Assembly: GCF_004216895.1 (NCBI RefSeq)
Contig: NZ_SGXE01000003.1
Location: 186,001 to 250,000 of the forward strand
From: Aquimarina brevivitae
GTDB taxonomy: Bacteria; Bacteroidota; Bacteroidia; Flavobacteriales; Flavobacteriaceae
Length of the DNA: 64,000 bases
Direction of reading: 5' to 3'
In this document: positions 1-8,658 of the stretch, piece by piece
Layout of the letters: each line of letters opens with the position of its first letter
Position numbering within the stretch: the first letter of the stretch is position 1
Notes under the pieces: generated by a model
Database searches by the model: none
Told to the model about the DNA's origin: nothing
Seen by the model: only the letters and a program-made list of their open reading frames with translations
Position numbers and translations under genes: made by a program

Positions 1-1
1 A

Positions 2-928
2 TTTTACTTCTCTCTATTTTTAATGCCAGTCACAGTAGGTACTACCTACTATGTTATCGATCAACTGATCCCTAACTATCTGTTACAAAAAAAATATACC
101 GTGTTTATATTGTACGCGGTATATACCGCTATCATTTCAGCCTTCTTTATTGTCTTATTCTTTTTTTACGGAGTCGTATTTTTGTCTTCCTTTAGCGTAG
201 CGCAAATGGCGCCAATGACCCGGAGTCCGTTCTTTCTTTTTATAGCTGTTTACTTTGTTATTTTTATTGCTTCAGCAATACGGTTATTGCAATATAACTA
301 CATTACTAATCAAGCAAATCAAAAGCTTCAGACAAAAATCCTAGAAGCCCAATTACAAGTAAAACAACAGGAGTTGAACTACTTAAAAATGCAAATTCAT
401 CCTCATTTTCTATTTAATACGCTAAATACCTTATATGGGTTTGCGCTTCAGAAATCAGAGGAGGCTCCTGATATGATTTTAAAATTATCTAATTTACTAG
501 ATTATCTTTTATATCAAGTTGATAAACCATTAGTATCCTTAGAACAAGAATTACATCATATCAAAGATTATATTTCGCTTGAAAAAATGAGATTTCGTGA
601 TACTTTGGATGTAACAATAAATGCATTCTGTGATAACAATAGCATTGAAATTCCTCCTATGCTGTTAATACCTTTTATAGAGAACAGCTTTAAACACGGC
701 AGTTTAGTGAACGGTAAATTAAGCATTGTAATGAACCTGGAGTGCCACCAAAATTCTATTCTATTTTCAATTAAAAATAGTATTGATAAACAAATGGATA
801 CAACTAATGCTGGTATTGGATTAAAGAATGTTCGAAAGCGATTGGAATTAGTATATCCAAATCAACATCAATTATCCATAAACCAAACCAAAGACTGGTT
901 TGAAGTAAACCTACATCTAAAAAATTAA
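2..928 (+). CDS. LytS/YpdA-family sensor histidine kinase (5' end outside window)
   Basis: Inner-membrane histidine kinase of the LytS/His_kinase (PF06580) type, which passes phosphate to the LytTR regulator that follows 6 bp later. The first ATG in frame is at 23, but the frame is open to the window edge and upstream codons are hydrophobic, so the gene probably begins before the window. Two hydrophobic stretches (about residues 28-56 and 70-88, counted from that ATG) are membrane segments. A coiled linker then leads to the phospho-acceptor box HPHFLFN at residues 126-132. The N-box of the ATPase domain (PFIENSFKHG) lies near residue 220, and a G-rich GIGLKNVRKR motif lies near the end. No periplasmic sensor domain is visible in the part seen. 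The family is confident; the signal is unknown. Confidence 0.9.
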   Translation, partial: FYFSLFLMPVTVGTTYYVIDQLIPNYLLQKKYTVFILYAVYTAIISAFFIVLFFFYGVVFLSSFSVAQMAPMTRSPFFLFIAVYFVIFIASAIRLLQYNYITNQANQKLQTKILEAQLQVKQQELNYLKMQIHPHFLFNTLNTLYGFALQKSEEAPDMILKLSNLLDYLLYQVDKPLVSLEQELHHIKDYISLEKMRFRDTLDVTINAFCDNNSIEIPPMLLIPFIENSFKHGSLVNGKLSIVMNLECHQNSILFSIKNSIDKQMDTTNAGIGLKNVRKRLELVYPNQHQLSINQTKDWFEVNLHLKN

Positions 929-934
929 CAACTA

Positions 935-1648
935 ATGCAAAATGCCATACATTGTATCATCGTGGATGATGAGCCCACAGCAAGAGATATTCTGGAAACC
1001 CATTTGGCAAAAATAGATCGGTTGACTGTTGTTGCCAGTTGTCCAAGCGCAGTGGAAGCTTTCAATATCATAAATCAAAAAAAAATTGACCTTATCTTTC
1101 TGGATATAAATATGCCAGGTATTACCGGTATATCTTTTGCCAAATCGATTAACAGAGCAATTAAAATCATATTTACTACTGCGTATAGAGAATACGCTAT
1201 CGAAGGCTTTGACTTACAAGCTGTAGATTACTTGTTAAAACCGATTTCATTTGAACGCTTATTACAAGCGGTGAATACATATTTCGAAACCAATCAAAAA
1301 GCGCTCAATAGCCCAGAGCAAGAACCTACAGCTTCTGATTTTATTTTTGTTAGGTCCGAGCGCAGAATGAAAAAAATCAACTTTAAAGATATCTTATATA
1401 TTGAAAGCTATAGTGATTATTTAAAGATTCATTGTAGAGAAAATACCATAGTTACCAGAGAAAATATTAGTACAATAGAGGCCAAGTTAAATCAACAAGA
1501 TTTTATCCGTACGCATCGATCTTTTATCATATCTATTAAACATATTGATTCCTATACTAATGAGGAAATCGTAATCGAAAACAAGTCCATTCCGGTAAGC
1601 CGCTCTTATAAAGACGTAGTATTGTTACGTTTAAACGCCAATAGCTAA
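935..1648 (+). CDS. LytTR-family response regulator
   Basis: Two-domain DNA-binding response regulator of the LytR/AlgR type, 237 residues. The receiver domain (about 1-120) has the acidic pair DDE near residue 11, phospho-acceptor D57 in the context FLDINMPG, and a conserved lysine in LLKPISF. The LytTR DNA-binding domain spans about 130-235 (FVRSERRMKKI, then IRTHRSFIIS). It starts 6 bp after the kinase stop codon, so the two are almost certainly co-transcribed. Its targets are unknown; the CHRD lipoprotein 108 bp downstream is a possible one by position only. Confidence 0.93.
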   Translation: MQNAIHCIIVDDEPTARDILETHLAKIDRLTVVASCPSAVEAFNIINQKKIDLIFLDINMPGITGISFAKSINRAIKIIFTTAYREYAIEGFDLQAVDYLLKPISFERLLQAVNTYFETNQKALNSPEQEPTASDFIFVRSERRMKKINFKDILYIESYSDYLKIHCRENTIVTRENISTIEAKLNQQDFIRTHRSFIISIKHIDSYTNEEIVIENKSIPVSRSYKDVVLLRLNANS

Positions 1649-1756
1649 GAATTGTAGCATTTAATTAACAACATTTCACAAAACATTAGGCTTTACTTAG
1701 GCATCCTTTTTTGTAATATGGTATCTATATAATGTATAACACAAAACTATTAACTT

Positions 1757-2206
1757 ATGAAAAATGTTTTTCTAAAATTTTTATTGATTGTACCATTATT
1801 GTTTATCGGATGTAGTGATGATGATGACGGAGCTACGATTGAAGCAACTGCTTACACCTTAGCAGAGGTTGGAGGCTCCGGAGTATCTGGTACTGCTACG
1901 TTTACTAAGGTAAATGCCACAACAACTCGAATTGATGTCGCTTTAGAAGGAACTCCTGCTGGGGGCGATCATCCAATGCACATTCATATGAATGATGCTG
2001 CCACAGGAGGCGGAATCGCTATAACACTAACTAATGTAGATGGAGATACTGGTTTAAGTACTACCACGGTTACTGCACTAGATGATGACACTGCCATTAC
2101 CTATGAGGGCTTAATCGACTACAATGGGTATATCAATGTACATTTAAGTGCGAATGAGCTAGCCACAATTGTTGCTCAAGGAAACATAGGAAGTAACGTG
2201 CCATAG
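1757..2206 (+). CDS. CHRD domain-containing lipoprotein
   Basis: Small exported lipoprotein of 149 residues. It has a hydrophobic signal peptide ending in a lipobox with Cys19 (FIGC), followed by an Asp-rich linker of the kind common in Bacteroidota lipoproteins. The remainder resembles the CHRD domain: a beta-rich fold with the histidine motif HPMHIHMNDA near residues 76-85 and a C-terminal INVHLSANE. CHRD domains occur in chordin and in many bacterial secreted proteins; no enzymatic role is established. It has its own upstream gap and ends in a strong terminator, so it is probably monocistronic. Confidence 0.8.
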   Translation: MKNVFLKFLLIVPLLFIGCSDDDDGATIEATAYTLAEVGGSGVSGTATFTKVNATTTRIDVALEGTPAGGDHPMHIHMNDAATGGGIAITLTNVDGDTGLSTTTVTALDDDTAITYEGLIDYNGYINVHLSANELATIVAQGNIGSNVP

Positions 2207-2227
2207 TGCGCACAACTATATAACAAC

Positions 2228-2261
2228 AAAAAATGCTAAGAGGATTCTCTTAGCATTTTTT
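2228..2261. terminator. Bidirectional intrinsic terminator
   Basis: A 15-bp perfect stem (arms 2228-2242 and 2247-2261) with a 4-nt loop, built from A-run, GCTAAGAG and their complement. A-rich on one side and T-rich on the other, it can end transcription of the CHRD gene and of the convergent lpd gene. Confidence 0.9.
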
Positions 2262-2285
2262 ATTTATGTATACTTCAAAGTTGTT

Positions 2286-3692
2286 TTACACATGCAGGGC
2301 ACGGTTTTCCGTAGCTGCTAACGCCGCTTCCTTTACAGCTTCAGTGAAAGTTGGGTGTGGATGTGACATTCTCGAGATATCCTCAGCGGAGGCTCTAAAC
2401 TCCATCGCAGTTACTGCTTCAGCTATTAAATCTGCACATCGTGCACCAATCATATGTACACCCAGTACCTCATCAGTAGCCTCATCAGCTAATATTTTTA
2501 CAAAGCCATCCAAATCAGAACTAGCTCGTGCTCTTCCTAAAGCTCTAAATGGAAATTGACCTGATTTATATTTTACACCTGCTTCCTTAAGCTCCTCCTC
2601 GGTTTTACCAACCGCAGCAACTTCTGGCCAAGTATACACCACTCCAGGAATCAAATTATAATCTATATGTGGTTTTTGACCTGCAAGGGTTTCCGCAACG
2701 AATATTCCTTCTTCTTCTGCCTTGTGTGCAAGCATTGCACCTCTAACCACATCACCAATCGCGTAAATGTTTTCAACTGAGGTTTGTAAGTGATCGTTAA
2801 CCTCAACTTGTCCTTTATCGTTTATTTTAACTCCGGCAGCTTCTGCATTAAGATTATCGGTATAAGGACGACGTCCAACAGAAACTAAGCAATAATCACC
2901 TTTAAAATCAACAATATTTCCTTTTTTATCCTCAGCTTTTATGGTCACTTGTTTGGCTGTTCCTTTTACCTCAGTAACTTTGTGAGAAGTGTAAAATTTC
3001 ACCCCTTGTTTCTTCATTACCTTTTGTAATTCTTTGGATAATGCTTTATCCATGCCAGGGATAATTCGATCCATAAATTCAATCACCGAAACTTCGGCTC
3101 CTAATCTTCTATACACCTGGCCAAGTTCTAATCCAATAACACCGCCACCAATGATGACCATATGTTTAGGTACTTCTTTTAATTTCAATGCCTCTGTAGA
3201 GGTTATAATTCGCTTCTTATCAATAGTAATAAAAGGTAGCGTAGAGGGTTTAGACCCTGTAGCAATTATGATATTTTTTGCCTCTATTTCTTCAGCTCCA
3301 CCGTCTTTCTTTGCAATACTCAAGTGAGTAGCGTCTTTAAAAGACCCTAAACCTTCATACACATCGATTTTATTTTTCTTCATTAAAAAGCTTACTCCAT
3401 CACACGTTTGGTCAACAACGGCTTGCTTGCGAGCGATCATCTTTTCGAGATTTACCTTGATCTCTCCAGGAATATCAATACCGTGATCCTCAAAATGTTG
3501 AACCGCATGCTCATAATGATGCGAAGAATCTAGCAGCGCTTTACTTGGGATACATCCTACATTTAAACAAGTACCTCCTAATGTTGAGTATTTTTCAATT
3601 ATTGCAGTTTTCATCCCTAATTGAGCACATCGAATTGCTGCCACATAACCTCCGGGACCTGAGCCTATAATGGCTACATCATATGAATTCAT
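2286..3692 (-). CDS. lpd: Dihydrolipoyl dehydrogenase (E3 of 2-oxoacid dehydrogenase complexes)
   Basis: FAD-dependent NAD+ oxidoreductase that re-oxidises dihydrolipoamide in the pyruvate, 2-oxoglutarate and branched-chain complexes. It is 468 residues, the usual length. The FAD-binding GSGPGG motif is at residues 10-15 and the redox-active disulfide is C42/C47 in GGTCLNVGCIPSK. A second Rossmann motif (IIGGGVIGLELG) binds NAD. The C-terminal dimerisation domain ends with the catalytic His-Glu stretch HPHPTFTEA. No E1 or E2 gene is adjacent, so this is a stand-alone, shared E3. A TACCTTTG -7 element about 60 bp upstream suggests its own promoter. Confidence 0.97.
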   Translation of the reverse strand: MNSYDVAIIGSGPGGYVAAIRCAQLGMKTAIIEKYSTLGGTCLNVGCIPSKALLDSSHHYEHAVQHFEDHGIDIPGEIKVNLEKMIARKQAVVDQTCDGVSFLMKKNKIDVYEGLGSFKDATHLSIAKKDGGAEEIEAKNIIIATGSKPSTLPFITIDKKRIITSTEALKLKEVPKHMVIIGGGVIGLELGQVYRRLGAEVSVIEFMDRIIPGMDKALSKELQKVMKKQGVKFYTSHKVTEVKGTAKQVTIKAEDKKGNIVDFKGDYCLVSVGRRPYTDNLNAEAAGVKINDKGQVEVNDHLQTSVENIYAIGDVVRGAMLAHKAEEEGIFVAETLAGQKPHIDYNLIPGVVYTWPEVAAVGKTEEELKEAGVKYKSGQFPFRALGRARASSDLDGFVKILADEATDEVLGVHMIGARCADLIAEAVTAMEFRASAEDISRMSHPHPTFTEAVKEAALAATENRALHV

Positions 3693-3730
3693 ATTGATAA
3701 GTATATCTTTATTTACAACTAAAATTAAAA

Positions 3731-3759
3731 AGCTCTGGTTAAAGAGCTAGGCAAAGGTA
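3731..3759 (-). promoter_or_regulatory. lpd promoter -7 element and 5' leader hairpin
   Basis: On the minus strand a Bacteroidota-type -7 element TACCTTTG lies at 3752-3759. Just downstream, a 6-bp stem (AGCTCT/AGAGCT at 3743-3748 and 3731-3736, 6-nt loop) is followed by a T-rich run. The hairpin would sit at the very 5' end of the mRNA and may act as a stabiliser or weak attenuator. Confidence 0.45.
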
Positions 3760-3886
3760 ACAAATGTTTTATATCTATATAAATCCCATAAAAGCATTTT
3801 AAAAGAATTAATATTTACGATATTTAGAATCATCAAAACCATAAGAAAAAAAATATTGCTACTTTGCAATCTCATAGCAAAAGATT

Positions 3887-5449
3887 ATGTCATTTACTAA
3901 ACGGTATTTAACTTTTATAGCTTTATTACTACTCGTTATTTTTTGGAGTTCTTGTAGAAAAGATTTTGAAGCACCACCTAGCCGTGGTAATCTTGAATTT
4001 TCTGTAGACACTTTGTATCTAGACACTATCTTTTCTAACATAAGTTCTAGCACCTACAGTTTTAAAGTGTATAATCGCACGGATGAAGACCTAACCATAC
4101 CTTCCATACAACTCGAAAGAGGAGAAGATTCTGATTACCGACTCAATGTTGATGGAATTCCAGGTAAATCGTTTCAAAATATTCAGGTTTTTGCCAAGGA
4201 TAGTATTTTTGTTTTTGTAGAAACCACTACAGACATTACTCAACAAACTTTAAGTCCGGAATTTTTGTATACCGATCGAATTTTATTTGACACTGGCAGT
4301 AACCAGCAAGATGTTGATTTAGTCACCCTGGTTAAAGATGCTGTTTTTCTCTTCCCATCTAGAGATGATATGACTGGTGAAGTAGAGACCTTACTACTAG
4401 GAGTAGATGAAGAAAATAATGAAATACGGATTGAAGGGTTCTTTTTAGAGCCTGAAGAACTTACCTTTACCAATGAAAAGCCATATGTGATATATGGATA
4501 TGCAGCGGTCCCTCCTGACCAAACTTTAACGATTGAGGCTGGTGCACGAATTCATTTTCACGACAATTCGGGCCTTATTGTGGCTAATAATGCCACCCTT
4601 TTGGTTAACGGTGCACTTAGCAGTGATCCCGAAAGTTTAGAAAACGAAGTGATTTTTGAGGGTGATCGACTAGAACCTGGTTTTAGTGAATTACCCGGTC
4701 AATGGGGAACCATATGGTTAACTGAAGGTAGTACTGGCCATGTAATCAACCACGCTACTATCAAAAATGCAACAGTTGGGGTGCTTATGGAATCCAATGA
4801 TGGATCCGCAAATCCTACTTTGACGATAAACAACACTCAAATATACAATAGCGCAAACGTAGGATTATTAGCGAGAACTGGTCACGTATCAGGTGAAAAT
4901 CTAGTCATCAATAACTCAGGACAAGTATCACTAAACTGTTCGCTGGGAGGTCGCTATAACTTCAGCCATTGTACTTTTGCTAATTATACCAATGGATTAC
5001 GGCAATTTCCATCAGTGCTTATTGATAACAATCTACAAATTAGCGAAACAGAAGTGTTGGTAGCAGATCTAACCGAAGCCAACTTTACAGATTGCATCAT
5101 ATATGGAGATGAGCCAATAGAATTAATTTTAAGTAAAGTCGGCGAAACTGTTTTCAATTATAAATTTACAAACTGTCTTATTCGCTTTGAAGACTTTAAC
5201 GGTAGATTTGATGATAATCCTTTATTCGATTTTGAAAACACTTCTCTTTATGAAAATATTATTTTCAATGAAGATCCAGACTTTAAAGCACCCAGAAGCA
5301 ATGAATTAAACATTGGTGATAATTCGGCTGCCAATGGAACCGGCTCCACCCCAGGAGAAGGCAGTGACATTCTTGGCACCTCGCGCAATGTTGAAAACCC
5401 AGATATGGGAGCTTATGAAAGTGTGATTTTTGAGGGCGATGGCAATTGA
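3887..5449 (+). CDS. Conserved lipoprotein, right-handed beta-helix-like
   Basis: Exported lipoprotein of 520 residues, with a signal peptide of about 20 residues and lipobox Cys23 (WSSC). No enzyme motif was recognised. The N-terminal third (about 30-160) looks like a beta-sandwich (phrases such as FKVYNRTDEDLTIPSIQL). The rest carries repeated short beta-strands and turns rich in Asn/Gly and Ile/Val/Leu (for example around 215-235 and 300-340), as in parallel beta-helix proteins. It ends with a GxDILGT-MGAYE segment seen in Bacteroidota beta-helix surface proteins. Function unknown; a cell-surface or outer-membrane-anchored location is likely. A TACTTTG element at 3860-3866, one base shorter than the -7 consensus, precedes it. 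Confidence 0.75.
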   Translation: MSFTKRYLTFIALLLLVIFWSSCRKDFEAPPSRGNLEFSVDTLYLDTIFSNISSSTYSFKVYNRTDEDLTIPSIQLERGEDSDYRLNVDGIPGKSFQNIQVFAKDSIFVFVETTTDITQQTLSPEFLYTDRILFDTGSNQQDVDLVTLVKDAVFLFPSRDDMTGEVETLLLGVDEENNEIRIEGFFLEPEELTFTNEKPYVIYGYAAVPPDQTLTIEAGARIHFHDNSGLIVANNATLLVNGALSSDPESLENEVIFEGDRLEPGFSELPGQWGTIWLTEGSTGHVINHATIKNATVGVLMESNDGSANPTLTINNTQIYNSANVGLLARTGHVSGENLVINNSGQVSLNCSLGGRYNFSHCTFANYTNGLRQFPSVLIDNNLQISETEVLVADLTEANFTDCIIYGDEPIELILSKVGETVFNYKFTNCLIRFEDFNGRFDDNPLFDFENTSLYENIIFNEDPDFKAPRSNELNIGDNSAANGTGSTPGEGSDILGTSRNVENPDMGAYESVIFEGDGN

Positions 5450-5500
5450 TAATATGGACTAGTTTACCAAAATCATTAAGAAAACGGAACTCAAAAAAGA

Positions 5501-5533
5501 AAAGCGTGTAACCTTTAGTTACACGCTTTTTTT
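5501..5533. terminator. Bidirectional intrinsic terminator
   Basis: A 12-bp perfect stem (5501-5512 / 5518-5529) with a 5-nt loop, flanked by an A-run on the left and a T-run on the right. It separates the convergent lipoprotein gene and glyA. Confidence 0.92.
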
Positions 5534-5559
5534 ATTTTGAAGGTTTAGCTTATTTTGAA

Positions 5560-6834
5560 CTAAGCGACAAATAAAGGTCTATCTGACATCATATCGTTAA
5601 CATCAGCAGCGATCTTATGTAATTCTTCTTCGTTTTCTACATTACTAATAACACGATCGATCAATTCCACGATAGTTTTCATATCAGCTTCTTTAAGACC
5701 TCTTGTGGTAACCGCAGCTACTCCAATACGAATCCCCGAAGTTACAAACGGAGACTTATCATCAAATGGAACCATATTCTTATTTACCGTAATATCAGCA
5801 ACGCCAAGCGCTTCTTCAGCAGCTTTACCAGTTACACCTTTATTACGTAAGTCAATTAGCATCATATGATTGTCTGTACCTCCTGAGATTACTTCGTAGC
5901 CCTTATCCACAAAAGCCTGAGCCATTACGGCCGCATTCTTTTTTACCTGTACGATATAATGTAAAAATTTATCTGTCAATGCTTCACCAAAAGCAATAGC
6001 CTTTGCCGCGATAATATGCTCTAACGGACCTCCTTGATTTCCTGGAAAAACACCACTATCCAATAAGGAAGACATCATTCGCAGGTTTCCGTTTTTAAGC
6101 TTGATACCGAATGGATTTTCAAAATCCTTACCCATTAAGATTAAACCACCTCTTGGACCACGTAAAGTTTTATGTGTAGTGGTTGTCACAATATGACAAT
6201 GTGGAATGGGATCTGAAATTACACCTTTAGCGATCAAACCAGCTGGATGTGCAATATCTGCAAGTAACATAGCGCCAACTTTATCTGCAATTTCTCTAAA
6301 TCTTTTGTAATCAATTTCTCTTGAATAAGCAGAAGCACCAGCAATGATTAACTTAGGTTGTTCCTTGATGGCAATTTCTTCAATTTTATCATAATTGAGC
6401 AACCCAGTTTCTTTTTCTACTCCATAAAATACAGGATTGTATAATTTACCCGAAAAATTAACTGGCGAACCGTGAGTTAAATGTCCTCCGTGAGACAAGT
6501 CAAACCCTAAGATTTTATCTCCAGGTGTTAAACAGGCGTGAAAGACTGCAGTGTTTGCTTGTGAACCAGAATGTGGCTGAACGTTGGCATATTCGGCTCC
6601 GAACAATGTTTTTGCTCTCTCAATGGCAATTTGCTCAACTTCATCTACCACTGCACACCCTCCATAATAGCGTTTACCTGGATAGCCTTCTGCATATTTA
6701 TTGGTTAATACAGAACCAGCCGCTTCCATAACCTGATCACTTACAAAGTTTTCAGAAGCTATTAGCTCTAAACCATTTAATTGACGTTCTTTTTCGTCCT
6801 GAATTAATTCAAAAATTTGTTCGTCGCGTTGCAT
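5560..6834 (-). CDS. glyA: Serine hydroxymethyltransferase
   Basis: PLP enzyme converting serine and tetrahydrofolate to glycine and 5,10-methylene-THF, the main one-carbon entry point. The PLP-lysine motif [14 protein letters not shown] is clear, as are ASENFVS near the N terminus and the QPHSGSQAN substrate loop. The frame is open further upstream (to 6903), but a -7 promoter element lies inside that extension at 6860-6867, so the longer start cannot be used. ATG at 6834 gives 424 residues, the family length; ATG at 6843 (three residues more) is the alternative. Monocistronic, with a terminator downstream. Confidence 0.97.
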   Translation of the reverse strand: MQRDEQIFELIQDEKERQLNGLELIASENFVSDQVMEAAGSVLTNKYAEGYPGKRYYGGCAVVDEVEQIAIERAKTLFGAEYANVQPHSGSQANTAVFHACLTPGDKILGFDLSHGGHLTHGSPVNFSGKLYNPVFYGVEKETGLLNYDKIEEIAIKEQPKLIIAGASAYSREIDYKRFREIADKVGAMLLADIAHPAGLIAKGVISDPIPHCHIVTTTTHKTLRGPRGGLILMGKDFENPFGIKLKNGNLRMMSSLLDSGVFPGNQGGPLEHIIAAKAIAFGEALTDKFLHYIVQVKKNAAVMAQAFVDKGYEVISGGTDNHMMLIDLRNKGVTGKAAEEALGVADITVNKNMVPFDDKSPFVTSGIRIGVAAVTTRGLKEADMKTIVELIDRVISNVENEEELHKIAADVNDMMSDRPLFVA

Positions 6835-6859
6835 TGTATTCATTTTGATAATAAAACGG

Positions 6860-6867
6860 CAAAAATA
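6860..6867 (-). promoter_or_regulatory. glyA promoter -7 element
   Basis: TATTTTTG on the minus strand matches TAnnTTTG exactly, 25 bp before the ATG at 6834. It decides the start codon of glyA. No clear -33 TTTG is seen at the usual distance. Confidence 0.5.
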
Positions 6868-6903
6868 ACAAATACATTTCTGATAACCCGATGAACAACT
6901 CAT

Positions 6904-7274
6904 AATTAATAAGAATATTTTAGAGCTATGAATTGGTATGGAAAGGCTGTTACATCCTCATTAGTAAATGATCTTATACAAGGTCAAAAATCGATTCCGT
7001 TCTTTATCACTTAAGCAAACCTATCTAGTACATTATCAGTTTATTATGATTTTTTTCAATTTTTAATCGAAATAAAAATTAATAAATCCTGTAAAATTAT
7101 ATATTTGGTCCTAGATTAATTCTAAAGTTAAGTAATGGAGTATAGTATTTAGGATTTATTTACCTAAAGAAAGCTATTCCTTTTTATAAGTTTTTTATAA
7201 CTTGTATTTCATAATTCCAGCTTGCTTTATAGCGGATAGAATAAATAAAACACGAATTACAAAAACTAATTTTA
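6904..7274. other. Intergenic region glyA-fahA
   Basis: A 371-bp AT-rich divergent spacer. A TATATTTG -7-like element at 7100-7107 on the plus strand could drive the fumarylacetoacetase gene with a leader of about 165 nt. A 28-codon ORF at 6928-7014 has no recognisable features. No tRNA, repeat or riboswitch was recognised. Confidence 0.4.
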
Positions 7275-8555
7275 ATGTCCATAACAGCTAACGACCCAAA
7301 CAGAAAAACCTGGATTGAAACCAGTCCTAATACTGATTTCCCTATTCAAAACATTCCGTTTGGAGTCTTCCTGACACGAGATGATATTATTACCATAGGT
7401 ACTAGAATTGGAGATACCGCTATTGATTTAGGGGCATTACACCAATTAGGCTATTTTGAGGGTATTCCACTAACAGACGATATTTTTTTACAAGATTCGT
7501 TAAATGATTTTATTTCTGACGGAAAAAAAACGTGGAGATTAGTACGAAACCGAATTGCAGAAATTTTTGACGTAGAAAATGAAACGCTTAAAAATAACGA
7601 AGAGCACCGTAAAATAGTATTATTTGCATTAAATGAAATAGAAATGCAATTACCCGTGGTTGTAGGCGATTACACGGATTTCTACAGTAGTAAAGAGCAC
7701 GCTACCAATGTTGGTAAAATGTTTAGAGATCCAGATAACGCCTTATTACCAAACTGGCTACATATGCCCGTGGGGTATCACGGACGTAGTAGTTCAATAA
7801 TTCCATCAGGTATTCCTGTTCACCGTCCACAAGGGCAAAAACTAATTAATGGAGCCAAGGAGCCAATTTTTGGACCTTCGAGATTGGTAGATTTTGAGTT
7901 AGAAATGGCGTTTATCACTACGGATGCAAACCATTTGGGTGAACCAATTCCTATCGAAGAAGCAGAAGACTACATCTTTGGTCTAGTACTTTTTAATGAT
8001 TGGAGTGCAAGAGATCTTCAAAAATGGGAATATGTACCACTTGGCCCATTCTTAGGTAAAAACTTTGCTTCCTCAATTTCTCCTTGGATAGTAACTTTAG
8101 ACGCTTTAGAACCTTTTAGAGTTGAGGGACCTAAACCAGTCAAAAAACAATTTCCATACTTACAATACAAAGGTAAAAAGAGTTACGATATCAATTTAGA
8201 AGTTTCTATAGAACCTGAAAACGCGGTAGAGACCGTTGTTGCTAAAACCAATTTTAAATATATGTATTGGAATATGGCGCAACAATTAGCGCATCATACG
8301 GTTAATGGATGTCCTGTAAACTCAGGAGATATGATGGGTAGCGGAACAATTTCTGGTCCTACACCTGAGTCTTACGGATCGATGTTAGAGCTAAGCTGGA
8401 GAGGCGAAAAACCAGTACAGCTTAAAGAAGGAGGAAGTCGTAAATTTATCGAAGATAACGACACGGTAATTATGCGAGGTTATTGCCAAAATAAAAAGGT
8501 AAGAATTGGTTTTGGTGAGGTAAAAACCAAACTACTTCCCGTCTTTAAAAAATAA
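7275..8555 (+). CDS. fahA: Fumarylacetoacetase
   Basis: Last enzyme of tyrosine/homogentisate degradation; hydrolyses 4-fumarylacetoacetate to fumarate and acetoacetate. It is 426 residues, as expected for the two-domain eukaryote-like form: an N-terminal SH3-like domain (about 1-120) and a C-terminal FAH catalytic domain. Family motifs are visible: DYTDFYSSKEHATNVG, MPVGYHGRSSSI, the metal-site stretch VDFELEMAF and FNDWSARDLQKWEY, and GSGTISGP. No other tyrosine-degradation gene is adjacent, so the pathway is dispersed. It ends in a terminator. Confidence 0.96.
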   Translation: MSITANDPNRKTWIETSPNTDFPIQNIPFGVFLTRDDIITIGTRIGDTAIDLGALHQLGYFEGIPLTDDIFLQDSLNDFISDGKKTWRLVRNRIAEIFDVENETLKNNEEHRKIVLFALNEIEMQLPVVVGDYTDFYSSKEHATNVGKMFRDPDNALLPNWLHMPVGYHGRSSSIIPSGIPVHRPQGQKLINGAKEPIFGPSRLVDFELEMAFITTDANHLGEPIPIEEAEDYIFGLVLFNDWSARDLQKWEYVPLGPFLGKNFASSISPWIVTLDALEPFRVEGPKPVKKQFPYLQYKGKKSYDINLEVSIEPENAVETVVAKTNFKYMYWNMAQQLAHHTVNGCPVNSGDMMGSGTISGPTPESYGSMLELSWRGEKPVQLKEGGSRKFIEDNDTVIMRGYCQNKKVRIGFGEVKTKLLPVFKK

Positions 8556-8570
8556 AAAAAATATTTTATA

Positions 8571-8602
8571 AGCCCTTGATTATGAAAGTATCAAGGGTTT
8601 TT
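8571..8602 (+). terminator. Intrinsic terminator after fahA
   Basis: A 10-bp stem (8571-8580 / 8590-8599, one G-T wobble) with a 9-nt loop and a T-run. It follows the fahA stop by 15 bp. Confidence 0.75.
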
Positions 8603-8658
8603 AGTACCTTTTGGCACCAAAATTGATATTCAGTACCCAAATCTATAAAAAATCAATT

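Noticed and set aside
2266..2559. Plus-strand ORF inside lpd
   Set aside because: Lies antisense to a clear lpd coding region; a shadow frame. Similar shadow frames in clpB, recN, ligA and others were also left out.
6835..6903. Longer N terminus for glyA
   Set aside because: The extension contains a promoter -7 element (6860-6867) and encodes a Cys-rich sequence unlike the family.
6928..7014. 28-codon ORF in the glyA-fahA gap
   Set aside because: No hydrophobic or conserved features and no start signal; likely chance.
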